Position numbers and translations under genes: made by a program. Shown piece by piece: positions 43,680-52,666 of a DNA stretch of 64,000 bases (positions are counted from its first letter, which is position 1; every line of letters starts with the position of its first letter). The stretch spans positions 1 through 64,000 of the forward strand of contig DATGZX010000361.1 of NCBI GenBank assembly GCA_035296965.1, written 5' to 3'. The DNA is from DATGZX01 sp035296965. Lineage in GTDB: Bacteria; Planctomycetota; Planctomycetia; Gemmatales; Gemmataceae. The notes under the pieces are model-generated. The model was given only the letters and a program-made list of their open reading frames with translations, did not search any database and was not told where the DNA came from.

Positions 43680-46600
43680 ATGAAGCGATTTACCTGGAAG
43701 ATCGTATTCTGCGTGGTGCCCGTCCTCTTGGCGGCGTTGATCGTCGGCCGGGCCGTGCAGCTCTACGGGCAAGGACGCGGCGGCTTCAAGCTGGGCGTCG
43801 ATTTGGTGGGCGGGACCATCCTTGTCTATGAAGTGGATGATCCCAGCAAACTCCCCGACAACTATAAACCCGAAGAACTTGTCGCCTCGCTGAAGCGGCG
43901 CATTGACCCGGCGGATCTCTACAACGTGACCATTCGCGCCGTTGGCCGGACGCGGGTGGAAATCATCCTGCCCACGGGCGGCGTGCATCAGGCAGAGGCG
44001 GAAAACGTTGCCTGGAAGCAACTCTTGGAGCGCGTCGAGGAGCATTGGCCATTACGCACAGACGCAAACCTCGATATCCCGACGGGCAGAACCAAGGACC
44101 TGATCACCCGCGTCAAGGAGCAGCATCCCGACGTCCCTGACACGGAGATTGAGGACTTTGTTGAACAAAACTACCAGGGAGAGAAGGGAAAGCGGCATCT
44201 GACGGAAGAGGAAGTCAACCGGATCAAGGCATTGATCGCTCAAGTCGGCAGCCTCGAATTCCGCATATTGGCGAACTCTCGAGACGACGAAGAAGCAATC
44301 AAGCGGGCCGAGGAGGAGTTCAATCCCAAGGAGAAAGCCGACGAGGAGAAACTCAAGCAGGAACTCGAACGTCTGGCTCGTGAAGGCAAGCCGCCGCCGC
44401 CGCCCAAACCGCCGGACGGCAGGACCACGTTCGAGGTTCCCCGCAAGGGCGACTTCGCCTATTCCTGGGTCGAGCTGGAGCGCGAGGAACGCCACTACCT
44501 CGGATTGGACAACGCTACCGAGAAGGACCCCGCCAAGAATTCGTTCTGGAATCAGGTGGCCGAGGCGCGTAAGAACTACAAGCCCCTGCGCGTCGACCGC
44601 CTGAGCGGCGATCTGCTTTTCAGCAGGAACTGCGAAGACCTCAAACTGCCGCGGGAGGTGCGCGAGAAGAAAAAATACGAGTACTTCGTTCTCACCCGTA
44701 ACCCGCAGAAGGATGCCAACGGCGAGCCTCTGGCGATCACCGGCCAGTACCTGACCAACGCGCGCCCGGGTGTCGACGACAAACTCCGGCCGGCCGTCAT
44801 GTTCCAATTTGACAGCAAGGGTGGCGATCTGTTCTATGATGTCACGTCGAAGAACCTTCCGGAAGGAAGCGGCCCTGGGGCCTTTTATCGGTTCCTCGCC
44901 ATTCTCCTTGACGGCAAGATCGTCTCCGCGCCCACGATCAACAGTTCCATCCGGTCGGAAGGCCAGATCAGCGGTAGCTTCACGAAGGAAAAGGTCGATA
45001 ACCTGGTCACGGTTCTCCGCTCCGGCGCGCTGCCAGCTACTTTGAAAGGCCAGCCCGTCAGCGAGAATACCATGGGGGCGCAGCTTGGCGAGGACACGAT
45101 CAAGGCGGGCACGATCTCTGTCGGCGTTGCGTTCGGGGCGATCCTCCTCTTCATGTTGGTCTATTATCGTTTTGCCGGGTTCGTGGCTTGCATCGCCTTG
45201 CTGGCCAACCTGCTGCTCACCGTGGCCTTCATGGCGGCCGTAAATGCCACCTTCACGCTACCCGGTCTCGCCGGCCTTGTGCTCATGCTCGGTATGGCCG
45301 TCGACGCCAACGTGCTGATCTACGAAAGGCTTCGTGAAGAGCGCGACCGCGGCGCCAGCCTGGCACTAGCTCTGCGCAACGGTTACGACCGGGCATTCCC
45401 CACCATCATCGATACCCACCTGAGCAGCATCTTCACGGCCATCGTGCTCTACACGGTCGGCAATGACCAGCTCAAGGGCTTCGGCATCAGCCTCACGGTG
45501 GGTTTGATCATCAGCTTGTTCACGTCGCTTTACATGACGCGCCTGATTTTCGATATCTGGCAGGTCAAGGGCTGGCTACGAAAGTTGAGCATGTTTCGGC
45601 TGTTCTCCAGGCCCAACATCGACTTCATGGGCATCCGCTACTACTGGTTCACGGCCACTATCCTTCTCACCATCGTTGGCGCGTCCGTGTTCATGTACCG
45701 GCTGCCCAGGGGCGGACTGAACATCGACTTCGAAGGCGGCACTGCCTACGGCGGCCAGCTCGTGGATCCGGTAAGCATCACAGAGTTGCGCGGGCTCTTC
45801 AGCGAACAGCGCCAGAAGGAACGTTTGAACGTCTCGGATGTCAAACAGCGGGACGCGGGGCGTCGTTCCTTTGATATCGTCTACGGGGATGGGGCGAACA
45901 AGGTCACGAGGAAAATCGATTTCCCCAATGAGACCACGCCCGAGGACGTTCGCGCACGCGCGGGACAGATCCCGGATATCTCGGTAGAGACTATTTTCCT
46001 GAGCAGCTCTCGCCAAGGAGACAAGAGTCCGTACTTCAACATCCGCACCTCTGAAAAGGCTCCTGAGCTGGTGCAAAGCTCGATCGACAGGCTGCTCGGC
46101 GACCGGCAAAAGAAGATCAGCCTGAAGTTCGTGGTCGACCCATCGAATAAGGGCGTGACTTTGAATTTCAGCGACTATGCATCTCCCGCCCAGGTGAGTC
46201 TGCTCATCGAGCGGGAACTGAAGGACCACGGGCTGACGTCGCAAGCCTTTCAGTTCGGCCTGCTGGGGCAGGGGCAGGACAAGGATGGGCGCTACAAGGA
46301 AATGCGTCTTGAACTGAGCACGCCTGCCGAGCACGACAAATTGGAAGCCACACTCAAGGCCACCGAGGCAGAGTTTGCTGCTCGGCCACAGCCCGAAAGG
46401 CTGGAGAACTTCGACAGCCAGCTAGCGCGCGACACGCAGCTTCGCGCGATGTACGCGATCCTGGCGAGCTGGGGAGCGATCCTGCTTTACCTCTGGTTCC
46501 GATTCGGCAACTGGACGTTTGGCCTGGCCGCCGTGCTCTGCTTGATCCATGACCTATTCTTTACGCTCGGCATCATTGCGTTCTGCCATTACCTGCATGG

Positions 46601-47024
46601 GACATGGTTCGGCAACCTGCTGGCCCTTCAGGATTTCAAGATCGATCTCCCATCTGTCGCGGCCCTCCTTACGTTGGTGGGCTATTCCGTGAACGACACG
46701 ATTGTGGTGTTCGACCGCATCCGCGAGGTGCGCGGCAAGAATCCGCTGCTGACTCCGCAGACGATCAACGATAGCGTCAATCAAACCCTGAGCCGCACGT
46801 TGCTCACCTCCTTTGCCACCTGGCTGGTCGTGATCGTGCTTTACATCTGGGGCGGCGATGGCGTTCATCTCTTCGCGTTCGTCATGGTGGTCGGCGTGGT
46901 CGTCGGCACGTACAGCTCGATCTACATTGCCAGCCCGTTGCTGCTGATCTTTGGGGAAGGCACACCGCATTCGAAGCTCAAGTACCAAAAAGCAACGGTC
47001 CAGACTGCCGGCGCTCCGGGATGA
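43680..47024 (+). CDS. secDF: fused protein-export membrane protein SecD-SecF
   Basis: 1114 residues, a single chain containing both halves. SecD part: helix 1 near the start (VFCVVPVLLAALIVGRAVQL), GVDLVGGT, a large soluble P1 region with a Lys/Glu-rich, Pro-rich insertion around 215-250, then the transmembrane block with GLVLMLGMAVDANVLIYERL. SecF part begins near residue 655 (YWFTATILLTIVGASV), with LNIDFEGGTAY, a soluble domain, and LLTLVGYSVNDTIVVFDRIRE in the second transmembrane block. It uses the proton gradient to finish translocation. Convergent with thpR, 55 bases between stops. Confidence 0.95.
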   Translation: MKRFTWKIVFCVVPVLLAALIVGRAVQLYGQGRGGFKLGVDLVGGTILVYEVDDPSKLPDNYKPEELVASLKRRIDPADLYNVTIRAVGRTRVEIILPTGGVHQAEAENVAWKQLLERVEEHWPLRTDANLDIPTGRTKDLITRVKEQHPDVPDTEIEDFVEQNYQGEKGKRHLTEEEVNRIKALIAQVGSLEFRILANSRDDEEAIKRAEEEFNPKEKADEEKLKQELERLAREGKPPPPPKPPDGRTTFEVPRKGDFAYSWVELEREERHYLGLDNATEKDPAKNSFWNQVAEARKNYKPLRVDRLSGDLLFSRNCEDLKLPREVREKKKYEYFVLTRNPQKDANGEPLAITGQYLTNARPGVDDKLRPAVMFQFDSKGGDLFYDVTSKNLPEGSGPGAFYRFLAILLDGKIVSAPTINSSIRSEGQISGSFTKEKVDNLVTVLRSGALPATLKGQPVSENTMGAQLGEDTIKAGTISVGVAFGAILLFMLVYYRFAGFVACIALLANLLLTVAFMAAVNATFTLPGLAGLVLMLGMAVDANVLIYERLREERDRGASLALALRNGYDRAFPTIIDTHLSSIFTAIVLYTVGNDQLKGFGISLTVGLIISLFTSLYMTRLIFDIWQVKGWLRKLSMFRLFSRPNIDFMGIRYYWFTATILLTIVGASVFMYRLPRGGLNIDFEGGTAYGGQLVDPVSITELRGLFSEQRQKERLNVSDVKQRDAGRRSFDIVYGDGANKVTRKIDFPNETTPEDVRARAGQIPDISVETIFLSSSRQGDKSPYFNIRTSEKAPELVQSSIDRLLGDRQKKISLKFVVDPSNKGVTLNFSDYASPAQVSLLIERELKDHGLTSQAFQFGLLGQGQDKDGRYKEMRLELSTPAEHDKLEATLKATEAEFAARPQPERLENFDSQLARDTQLRAMYAILASWGAILLYLWFRFGNWTFGLAAVLCLIHDLFFTLGIIAFCHYLHGTWFGNLLALQDFKIDLPSVAALLTLVGYSVNDTIVVFDRIREVRGKNPLLTPQTINDSVNQTLSRTLLTSFATWLVVIVLYIWGGDGVHLFAFVMVVGVVVGTYSSIYIASPLLLIFGEGTPHSKLKYQKATVQTAGAPG

Positions 47025-47079
47025 TTGGGGTGGCAGCGCGGTCGGCTCAATCCGGACAGCGGGAGAAATGCCGGCGCCA

Positions 47080-47649
47080 TTAGCCCAGTTTCGCTCGGCT
47101 CAGAACGGCATAAACCGGTCCCTGCGCCGTTAATTCGCTGCTCATCACGAGGAGTTCCTGGACCGCCGTCTCTCCGCCGTGCCAGCCGGCGTGCTTGGTT
47201 AATCCGGCTGGCAGGCTGTCGGTAGCGCGATCGCTCCTGACTCGTCCCAAAGTAACATGAGGCTTGTACTTTCGCTCCTCCCGGCGATAGCAACCCAATG
47301 CCAGGAGCGGAGGTTCGAGCCCGTCGTGTAGCGCCGCCAACTCTTCGGCTCCCTGGCCGACCCCGATCCACAAGACTCTTGGCCGACGCGGCGTCGGGAA
47401 ACAGCCCGCTCCTTCAATCGTCATCGAGAACGGGGCGTGCTTCTGGGTCTCTTCTGCGACCACCCGGCACACGCCAGGTATATCGCGGTCGTCCACTTCC
47501 CCAAGGAACAAGAGCGTGACATGCAAGTTTTCCTGTTCGACCCACTTGACGTCCACGCCCAGGCGGCCCAGCGTTTCCTGGAAAGCAACCGCCCGGCTTC
47601 GAATCGCCTTGCCAATATCGACGCCGATAAAAGTACGAAGGCGAGGCAT
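47080..47649 (-). CDS. thpR: RNA 2',3'-cyclic phosphodiesterase, 2H family
   Basis: 189 residues. Two HxT motifs of the 2H phosphoesterase fold are seen: NLHVTLLFLGEV and KPHVTLGRV. The family (ThpR/LigT) opens 2',3'-cyclic phosphates in RNA. ATG 47649 is preferred with GAGGA six bases upstream; an adjacent ATG at 47652 is equivalent. It follows the PfkB-type gene by 44 bases, suggesting an operon maoC-pfkB-thpR. Confidence 0.9.
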   Translation of the reverse strand: MPRLRTFIGVDIGKAIRSRAVAFQETLGRLGVDVKWVEQENLHVTLLFLGEVDDRDIPGVCRVVAEETQKHAPFSMTIEGAGCFPTPRRPRVLWIGVGQGAEELAALHDGLEPPLLALGCYRREERKYKPHVTLGRVRSDRATDSLPAGLTKHAGWHGGETAVQELLVMSSELTAQGPVYAVLSRAKLG

Positions 47650-47693
47650 CATGGTCCTCGAACAAGGTGATGACGCGCGGGACAGGTGCCCGG

Positions 47694-48611
47694 TCAAAAG
47701 GCGAGCATGTTCCGATATTTCTCGATGCGCTCCTCGATCTCCCTGCGCTCGCTCCGCTTGAGTCGATCCAGGCCGAAGCCTTCGACCGTCAGGCTGGCGA
47801 CGACGGTTCCGTACGCCATCGCGCGACGGAGGCGCCCTGGGGGAGGGCTGTCATCCGACGTCAAGTGGCCCATGATTCCGCCTGCAAAACTGTCGCCGGC
47901 GCCGGTTGGGTCAACGACCTCTCCTGTCGGATAGGCCGGGATGACGAAAACACCCTCCTGGCTGAAAAGCATCGCGCCATGCTCGCCTTTTTTGATGATG
48001 ACGAACTTGGGCCCCAGTTGCAGGATGGCCTTGCCGGCCCGGACCATATTGTCCTGGCCCGTGAGGAGATGGGCTTCACTATCATTGAGCAGCAGGCCAT
48101 CCAGGCGCGGCAAGAGCTTCAGAAGATCGTCGCGTTGCGTGTCGATCCAGAGGTCCATGGTGTCCGCCATGACGAAGCGCGGCCGGCGGATCTGATCGAG
48201 CACACGAGCGTGAAGAGCCGGGCTGCTATTCCCCAAAAAAATGTGCGTGCTGTCGCGAAACTGTTCCGGCAGCCTGGGATCGAAGTCTGCGAGAACGTTC
48301 AAGTGTACCGCAATCGTGTCGCGCGTGTTCAAGTCCTGGTGATAGCGGCCTTTCCAGCGGAACGTCAGTCCCGGCAGGGTCACCAGACCCGCGGTATCAA
48401 TCTTCCGCGACGCAAACAAACGTTTATGCTCCTCGGGAAAGTCTTCGCCCACCACGCCCACGAGACGCGGCGCCACGAAGAAACTGGCCGCGTAGGAGAA
48501 ATAAGTCGCGGAGCCGCCCAGGGCATCATCGACCGAACCTGACGGTGTCTCGATCGAGTCGAAAGCGATGGAACCGACGACGAGCAAGGAATGATCATTC
48601 TTCGTCGACAT
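47694..48611 (-). CDS. PfkB-family carbohydrate kinase
   Basis: 305 residues. ATP-dependent sugar or nucleoside kinase of the ribokinase fold. The N-terminal VVGSIAFDSIETPSG...LGGSATYFSYAASFF and the C-terminal VVDPTGAGDSFAGGIMGHL, with the catalytic Asp and anion hole, are both present. Substrate unknown. Its start lies within the end of the maoC-like gene (17-base overlap, different frames), so translation is likely coupled. Confidence 0.9.
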   Translation of the reverse strand: MSTKNDHSLLVVGSIAFDSIETPSGSVDDALGGSATYFSYAASFFVAPRLVGVVGEDFPEEHKRLFASRKIDTAGLVTLPGLTFRWKGRYHQDLNTRDTIAVHLNVLADFDPRLPEQFRDSTHIFLGNSSPALHARVLDQIRRPRFVMADTMDLWIDTQRDDLLKLLPRLDGLLLNDSEAHLLTGQDNMVRAGKAILQLGPKFVIIKKGEHGAMLFSQEGVFVIPAYPTGEVVDPTGAGDSFAGGIMGHLTSDDSPPPGRLRRAMAYGTVVASLTVEGFGLDRLKRSERREIEERIEKYRNMLAF

Positions 48612-49152
48612 CTAGGGACTCCTGGCCTTGGTTTGGCGTGCGCCGCTGTGTGGAAGCTTCGTCTTCCACGCCGCCGACTTCTCCGTCGATATCCTTATCC
48701 GTGCCTCTGCCTTCGACCAGAGTCAGGGAGATCCCCTCATGGACCACCTTGCCGTCCTGGTTGACGAGCTTCTTTTGCCAATGGATCACGCCGCGCCGCC
48801 CGCGCGCCCTCTCCTCCTTCTCGATAACCTTCGTGCGCACCCGGATGGTGTCGCCAATGAAAACCGTTCCCCGGAAATGCCATTCGCGCAGTTGCATGAT
48901 CGCCAGGGTGCGCATGGGGGGGCTATTGAGGCCCAGGCCGCTCGCGATGGAGAGCACCAGTAGGCCATGGGCGATCGGCTGACGAAACGGCGTGCTCTTC
49001 GCAAATTCGTGATCCATGTGGATTGGATTGAAATCGCCGCTCAGCCCGGCGAAATTGACCACATCGGCCTGAGTGATAGTTCGGCCCGGCGACTCCCACT
49101 CTTCGCCGACCTCAACATCATCGAAGTACAGGTGCTGGAGCGTGTAGGACAT
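48595..49152 (-). CDS. MaoC-family acyl dehydratase
   Basis: 185 residues. Single hot-dog domain: LYFDDVEVGEEWESPGRTIT, the hydratase catalytic motif SGDFNPIHMDHEFA with Asp and His, and IAHGLLVLSIASGL. The last 35 residues are an acidic extension beyond the fold (GTDKDIDGEVGGVEDE...). It could be an (R)-enoyl-CoA hydratase. It overlaps pfkB by 17 bases; upstream the ATP-cone gene ends 130 bases away. Confidence 0.88.
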   Translation of the reverse strand: MSYTLQHLYFDDVEVGEEWESPGRTITQADVVNFAGLSGDFNPIHMDHEFAKSTPFRQPIAHGLLVLSIASGLGLNSPPMRTLAIMQLREWHFRGTVFIGDTIRVRTKVIEKEERARGRRGVIHWQKKLVNQDGKVVHEGISLTLVEGRGTDKDIDGEVGGVEDEASTQRRTPNQGQESLDVDEE

Positions 49153-49282
49153 AGATCGACCTGCTTTCTCTTACTCCTTTACCTGGTCGAGTTTATTCAA
49201 GGAGGCCGGGAAGCCGCAAGCTTTTCTTCCTCCCGCCAAGCAGCCGGGCGCGGCCCGGCCCCTGACTTCAACTCGTCTCATT

Positions 49283-51085
49283 CTACAGGGAATCCCCGTG
49301 ATGGGTCTCGGATTGCTGTGCGGACTCGCCGCTCTCCCAAAGTCCGGGCGAGCGACCATGTGGAACTGTGCCGCGCACAAAGCGCAGGCGAACGAGTTCA
49401 GTCTTTTGCCATGCATAATCCAGCCACTGAACGATCTCTTCGAGGTGAGGTGGTCGTTCTTCGGGCAGAAAAATCGTCGCGGTGCCCATCTTCGCGGCTG
49501 CATGCAAGGCGCCCGCCGCCCGCAGTTGATCGCGGACCGGCGCCCTGGGCTCCACGCCGCTCAGCCCGATATCGATAGCAGACCCATGCTGCAAAAATTC
49601 GGTAGGAGAATCGACACAGGTGTCGAGCTGATAACTTCGGCCATCCTGAAGAAGGACGGTGCGCAGATGCTGGACCAATCTGCGCGCCAAGTCGCATGCG
49701 GCCGCGCTGGCGCACAGGCCTTGTCCGGTGATTGCATGCACGGTCTTGGCCAGTCCGACCGGCACGACGACCAGCCGGGCGCGCTCCAGGAGGAACCCGC
49801 GCGTGAGCGCGGGCCGCCCTTGCGAATGACGGCGCAGGAACTCGCGTTTTTGCGTGGCGGCGCTGATGGCGAGCCTGCCCAGGCTGACCAGCTTTTGCAA
49901 GAAAACCCCAACGTCGATGGGCATCGTTACTTGCTCGAGGAGACGCGGCAGATGGAGATGCACTGCCAGGAGTGCGCCGGCATGCTGACGGTCGAGCCCT
50001 TCCGCCAACGGGACAGGAAGGGCCGGGCGATCGAATACGAAATGGATCGGAGCACCCTGCAGAACTCTGCCGATCGGCCGGAGCAATTTGCTTCGCTCTG
50101 CCGGGCTGAAATCCCTATCGCTCAGATGCCAGTCGACACGCAAGGGGGTCGAATCGACCTCGGTCAACAGGAATTGCTCGAGCAATGAATCCAAGTAGCC
50201 GGCCCCATTTTTGCCTTCCCCCACCCGCCGCCCAGGGAAGAGCGGACCCATCGCTAGACTCTCTTCCGAGGGCGGGGGATCGGCGCAATTCAGATTGACG
50301 ACACCGCGCAGATTGGCCAAACGCAAAGCGATCAGGAAGGTTCGACAAAAATCGACCGCTGCTTCGAGGCTGGCGTCGAAACGTGCCAGGAGGTATTCAG
50401 GGCCATCCAGCGTCAGCAGAGTCCCGGTGATCGTGCGGGCTTCTTCGATTGCCGTCCAAAGCTCGGCCCCAAGAGCGCGCGGCGAACCGAGCACATAACC
50501 GGCAAGTTCAAGCGGTGTCTCCAGCCCGGTAAGCGTCAGCAGACCATCGTCGTGGGCTTTCACAAGATCGCGCGTGAAGATTTCACGAAGACTGTACTGC
50601 CGCAGCGCCGCAGCACCCGCGCGCCAGGCCAACTGGCCGGGAGCTGCCGCCTCGGCGACCCAGCTTGCCAACTCGGGAAGCGCGGGGCCCGCGCCCGGTG
50701 GAGGCGAGGCGGTCGCCAACGTATCGTGGGCCGGCGCGGTGGCGGTCTGCGTTTCCTTTTGCTGCGGGCGTGCTGTCACGCGCTGCCTTTGCAGGTTCGC
50801 GTCTGCATAAGCGCGTGCGAGGGCAGGCTGGCCAAGCTCGCGGACTATTTTGATGACTAATTCAGCGATCTGTGCCGTCGAGGGCACGACATCGGTGACT
50901 TCCACGGAGAGGAAGTGCAAAATACTATCGGTCAACTCGCGCGCCAGAAAGGCGTCGGGCCGGTCTGCGCTTTCGCTGGCCGCAAACAGCGAACGGCTGA
51001 TCTTGTCTGCCTCGAACGGCACGAGACGGCCGTCGCGCTTGTAGACCCAGGCAAAAGGTGTGAGGGATGACGAGGGACGCTCCAT
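49283..51085 (-). CDS. ATP-cone protein resembling a degenerate class III ribonucleotide reductase
   Basis: 600 residues. The N-terminus (about 12-105, WVYKRDGRLVPFEADKISRS...) is an ATP-cone, the allosteric nucleotide-binding domain of NrdA/NrdD/NrdR. A Pro/Ala-rich linker follows, then about 450 residues with NrdD-like stretches: FTRDLVKAHDDGLLTLTGLE, the GLAKTVHAITGQGLCASAAACDLARRLVQHLR segment (like the GLNEA...G block) and YQLDTCVDSPTEFLQ (like the GTPAESL block). The C-terminal glycyl-radical motif (RVxGY) is absent, the end being Gly/Ser/Glu-rich, so catalysis as a class III reductase is unlikely. It follows nrdR by 116 bases. Start ATG 51085, weak binding site. Confidence 0.72.
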   Translation of the reverse strand: MERPSSSLTPFAWVYKRDGRLVPFEADKISRSLFAASESADRPDAFLARELTDSILHFLSVEVTDVVPSTAQIAELVIKIVRELGQPALARAYADANLQRQRVTARPQQKETQTATAPAHDTLATASPPPGAGPALPELASWVAEAAAPGQLAWRAGAAALRQYSLREIFTRDLVKAHDDGLLTLTGLETPLELAGYVLGSPRALGAELWTAIEEARTITGTLLTLDGPEYLLARFDASLEAAVDFCRTFLIALRLANLRGVVNLNCADPPPSEESLAMGPLFPGRRVGEGKNGAGYLDSLLEQFLLTEVDSTPLRVDWHLSDRDFSPAERSKLLRPIGRVLQGAPIHFVFDRPALPVPLAEGLDRQHAGALLAVHLHLPRLLEQVTMPIDVGVFLQKLVSLGRLAISAATQKREFLRRHSQGRPALTRGFLLERARLVVVPVGLAKTVHAITGQGLCASAAACDLARRLVQHLRTVLLQDGRSYQLDTCVDSPTEFLQHGSAIDIGLSGVEPRAPVRDQLRAAGALHAAAKMGTATIFLPEERPPHLEEIVQWLDYAWQKTELVRLRFVRGTVPHGRSPGLWESGESAQQSETHHGDSL

Positions 51086-51201
51086 CAAAGCAATAATTTA
51101 CGCCGGCTCGGTAGGACGGCAATGCTGCCAAACCAGGCAGCTCCCGCGGCCCAAAGTGATGCGACGTTCTCCACGCGCTGCTGCCGTTCGCAACGGCACA
51201 T

Positions 51202-51705
51202 TCAATGAGCCTGGTTCTTTTTCGAACTCGCTCTCTTCGAGTTTTTCCCGCGCGCTTCCGCCAGCATCGGCTGGACTTCCTGGACGAAATCGTTAACGTC
51301 CTTGAACTCGCGGTACACCGAGGCGAAGCGCACGTAGGCGACCTGGTCCAGTTGCTTGAGGTGAGTCATCAGCATTTCGCCCAGGACTGCCACGGGGACC
51401 TCTCCAAAGTAGGCGGCGTAGATTTCGCTCTCGACCTGGTGGACGATCGTCTCGAGCTGTTCCGAACTCACGGGTCGCTTGTAGCACGCCTTCTCCAAGC
51501 CGCGGCGCAGCTTGGCAGCGTCGAACAATTCGCGCGACTCGTCTTTCTTGATTACTTTGAGAGGTACTTCTTCAACTTGTTCGACGGTCCAAACTCTGCG
51601 GTTGCAACGGTTACAAATCCGCCGCCGTCGAATGGGAAAACCGCCGCGATGACTGCGTGAGTCGATCACCGCAAAATCGCCATCCCGGCAAAAAGGACAT
51701 TTCAT
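51202..51705 (-). CDS. nrdR: transcriptional repressor NrdR
   Basis: 167 residues. Zinc ribbon with Cys3, Cys6, Cys31 and Cys34, then an ATP-cone (KVIKKDESRELFDAAKLRRGLEKACYKRPVSS...). NrdR senses ATP/dATP and represses ribonucleotide reductase genes by binding NrdR boxes. ATG 51705 begins the conserved MKCPFC; the longer frame adds an unlikely N-terminus. The C-terminus is Lys/Ser-rich. No NrdR box could be found by eye upstream of this gene or the ATP-cone gene. Confidence 0.95.
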   Translation of the reverse strand: MKCPFCRDGDFAVIDSRSHRGGFPIRRRRICNRCNRRVWTVEQVEEVPLKVIKKDESRELFDAAKLRRGLEKACYKRPVSSEQLETIVHQVESEIYAAYFGEVPVAVLGEMLMTHLKQLDQVAYVRFASVYREFKDVNDFVQEVQPMLAEARGKNSKRASSKKNQAH

Positions 51706-51893
51706 AAGTCGTTTGGCCCGCAAATCCTGCGCGCAACGAAAAAAACATTCTAACACACTCTTTCAATTTTCTGCAAACCGCGGGGAACGACGCTGCGGCC
51801 GTGCGCCCGTCGGCCCGATCGGTTTCCTTGACGGGTACCCAGGGGCTCGATAGCATCCGAACAGGTGTCCAATTCCGCAGAATGGAGGGCAGG

Positions 51894-52472
51894 ATGGCGT
51901 ATCCCAGCCAGATGTCGGCCGCGGACACCGCGCTTCTGGTCATTGACGTGCAGGAAAAATTGATGCCCCTGATCCACGGTGCCGACGTCGTGGCTCGGAA
52001 CATTGCTTTCCTGATTGACGGCGCGCGCATCCTCGACATGCCGGTTCAAGCGACGGAGCAATATCCCAAGGGGCTGGGGCCGACGCTGCCCGAACTGGCG
52101 CGCCGGCTGCCGCAGCGGCCCGAAAAGCTTGCTTTTAGCTGCTGCGCGATTCCAGCCGTGGTCGAGGGATTCCAGCGCGCCGCTCGGCCGAAGATCGTTT
52201 TGGCGGGTATTGAAACGCATGTTTGCGTTTTGCAAACCGCACTCGATATGTTGACCCTCGGCTTTCGCGTTTACGTCGCTGTCGATGCCGTGAGTAGTCG
52301 TTATGTGATCGATCACGAAACGGCCATCCGCAGGATGGAACAGGCGGGTGCAATCCTCACAACCAGTGAGACGGCCGTGTTCGAGTGGGTCGGCGGGGCC
52401 GGCTCTCCTCAGTTCAAGGCGATCAGTCGCCTGGTTCAGGAACGCATGAAAGCCATGCGGCCGAGCCCATGA
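51894..52472 (+). CDS. isochorismatase-family cysteine hydrolase
   Basis: 192 residues. Asp18 (VIDVQEKL), a Lys near 78 (PEKLAF) and nucleophile Cys111 in GIETHVCVLQTAL make the family triad. Members hydrolyse amides or vinyl ethers such as nicotinamide, isochorismate or ureidoacrylate; the substrate here is unknown. ATG 51894 is chosen because GGAGGGCAGG lies right upstream. Divergent from nrdR, and followed by the second MITE-like copy. Confidence 0.9.
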   Translation: MAYPSQMSAADTALLVIDVQEKLMPLIHGADVVARNIAFLIDGARILDMPVQATEQYPKGLGPTLPELARRLPQRPEKLAFSCCAIPAVVEGFQRAARPKIVLAGIETHVCVLQTALDMLTLGFRVYVAVDAVSSRYVIDHETAIRRMEQAGAILTTSETAVFEWVGGAGSPQFKAISRLVQERMKAMRPSP

Positions 52473-52487
52473 GGCATGTATTTTGCT

Positions 52488-52620
52488 GAGCGCGGTCAAG
52501 AATGAGACATCGCCCCGTAGTAGCCGCATTCGCCAGAATGCGGGCTATCTCACACGGTTTCCCCCGCATTCTGGCGAATGCGGCTACGGCCTAGTGGTAT
52601 CAGTATTGACCGCACGCCGT
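52488..52620. repeat. MITE-like element, copy 2
   Basis: 133-base copy of the element at 15046-15175, about 94 percent identical by manual comparison, with an extra TAG near the left arm. It retains the long inverted repeat and the terminal inverted repeat (GCGGTCAAGAATGA with TCAGTATTGACCGC). It lies between the isochorismatase-like gene and the aminotransferase, ending 46 bases before the latter's ATG, so its hairpin lies in the likely leader. Confidence 0.8.
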
Positions 52621-52666
52621 ATATGGATGCATCCAGGTTCTCGTCCCTAGACTTTGGAATTGATCA

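Noticed and set aside
47667..48542. 291-codon open frame antisense to the PfkB-type kinase
   Set aside because: Composition shadow; the sense frame has the DPTGAGDS motif.
49298..50188. 296-codon open frame antisense to the ATP-cone gene
   Set aside because: No coding signals; the sense frame continues through with recognisable domains.
51706..51893. NrdR box upstream of nrdR
   Set aside because: No match to the palindromic NrdR-box pattern could be found by eye.
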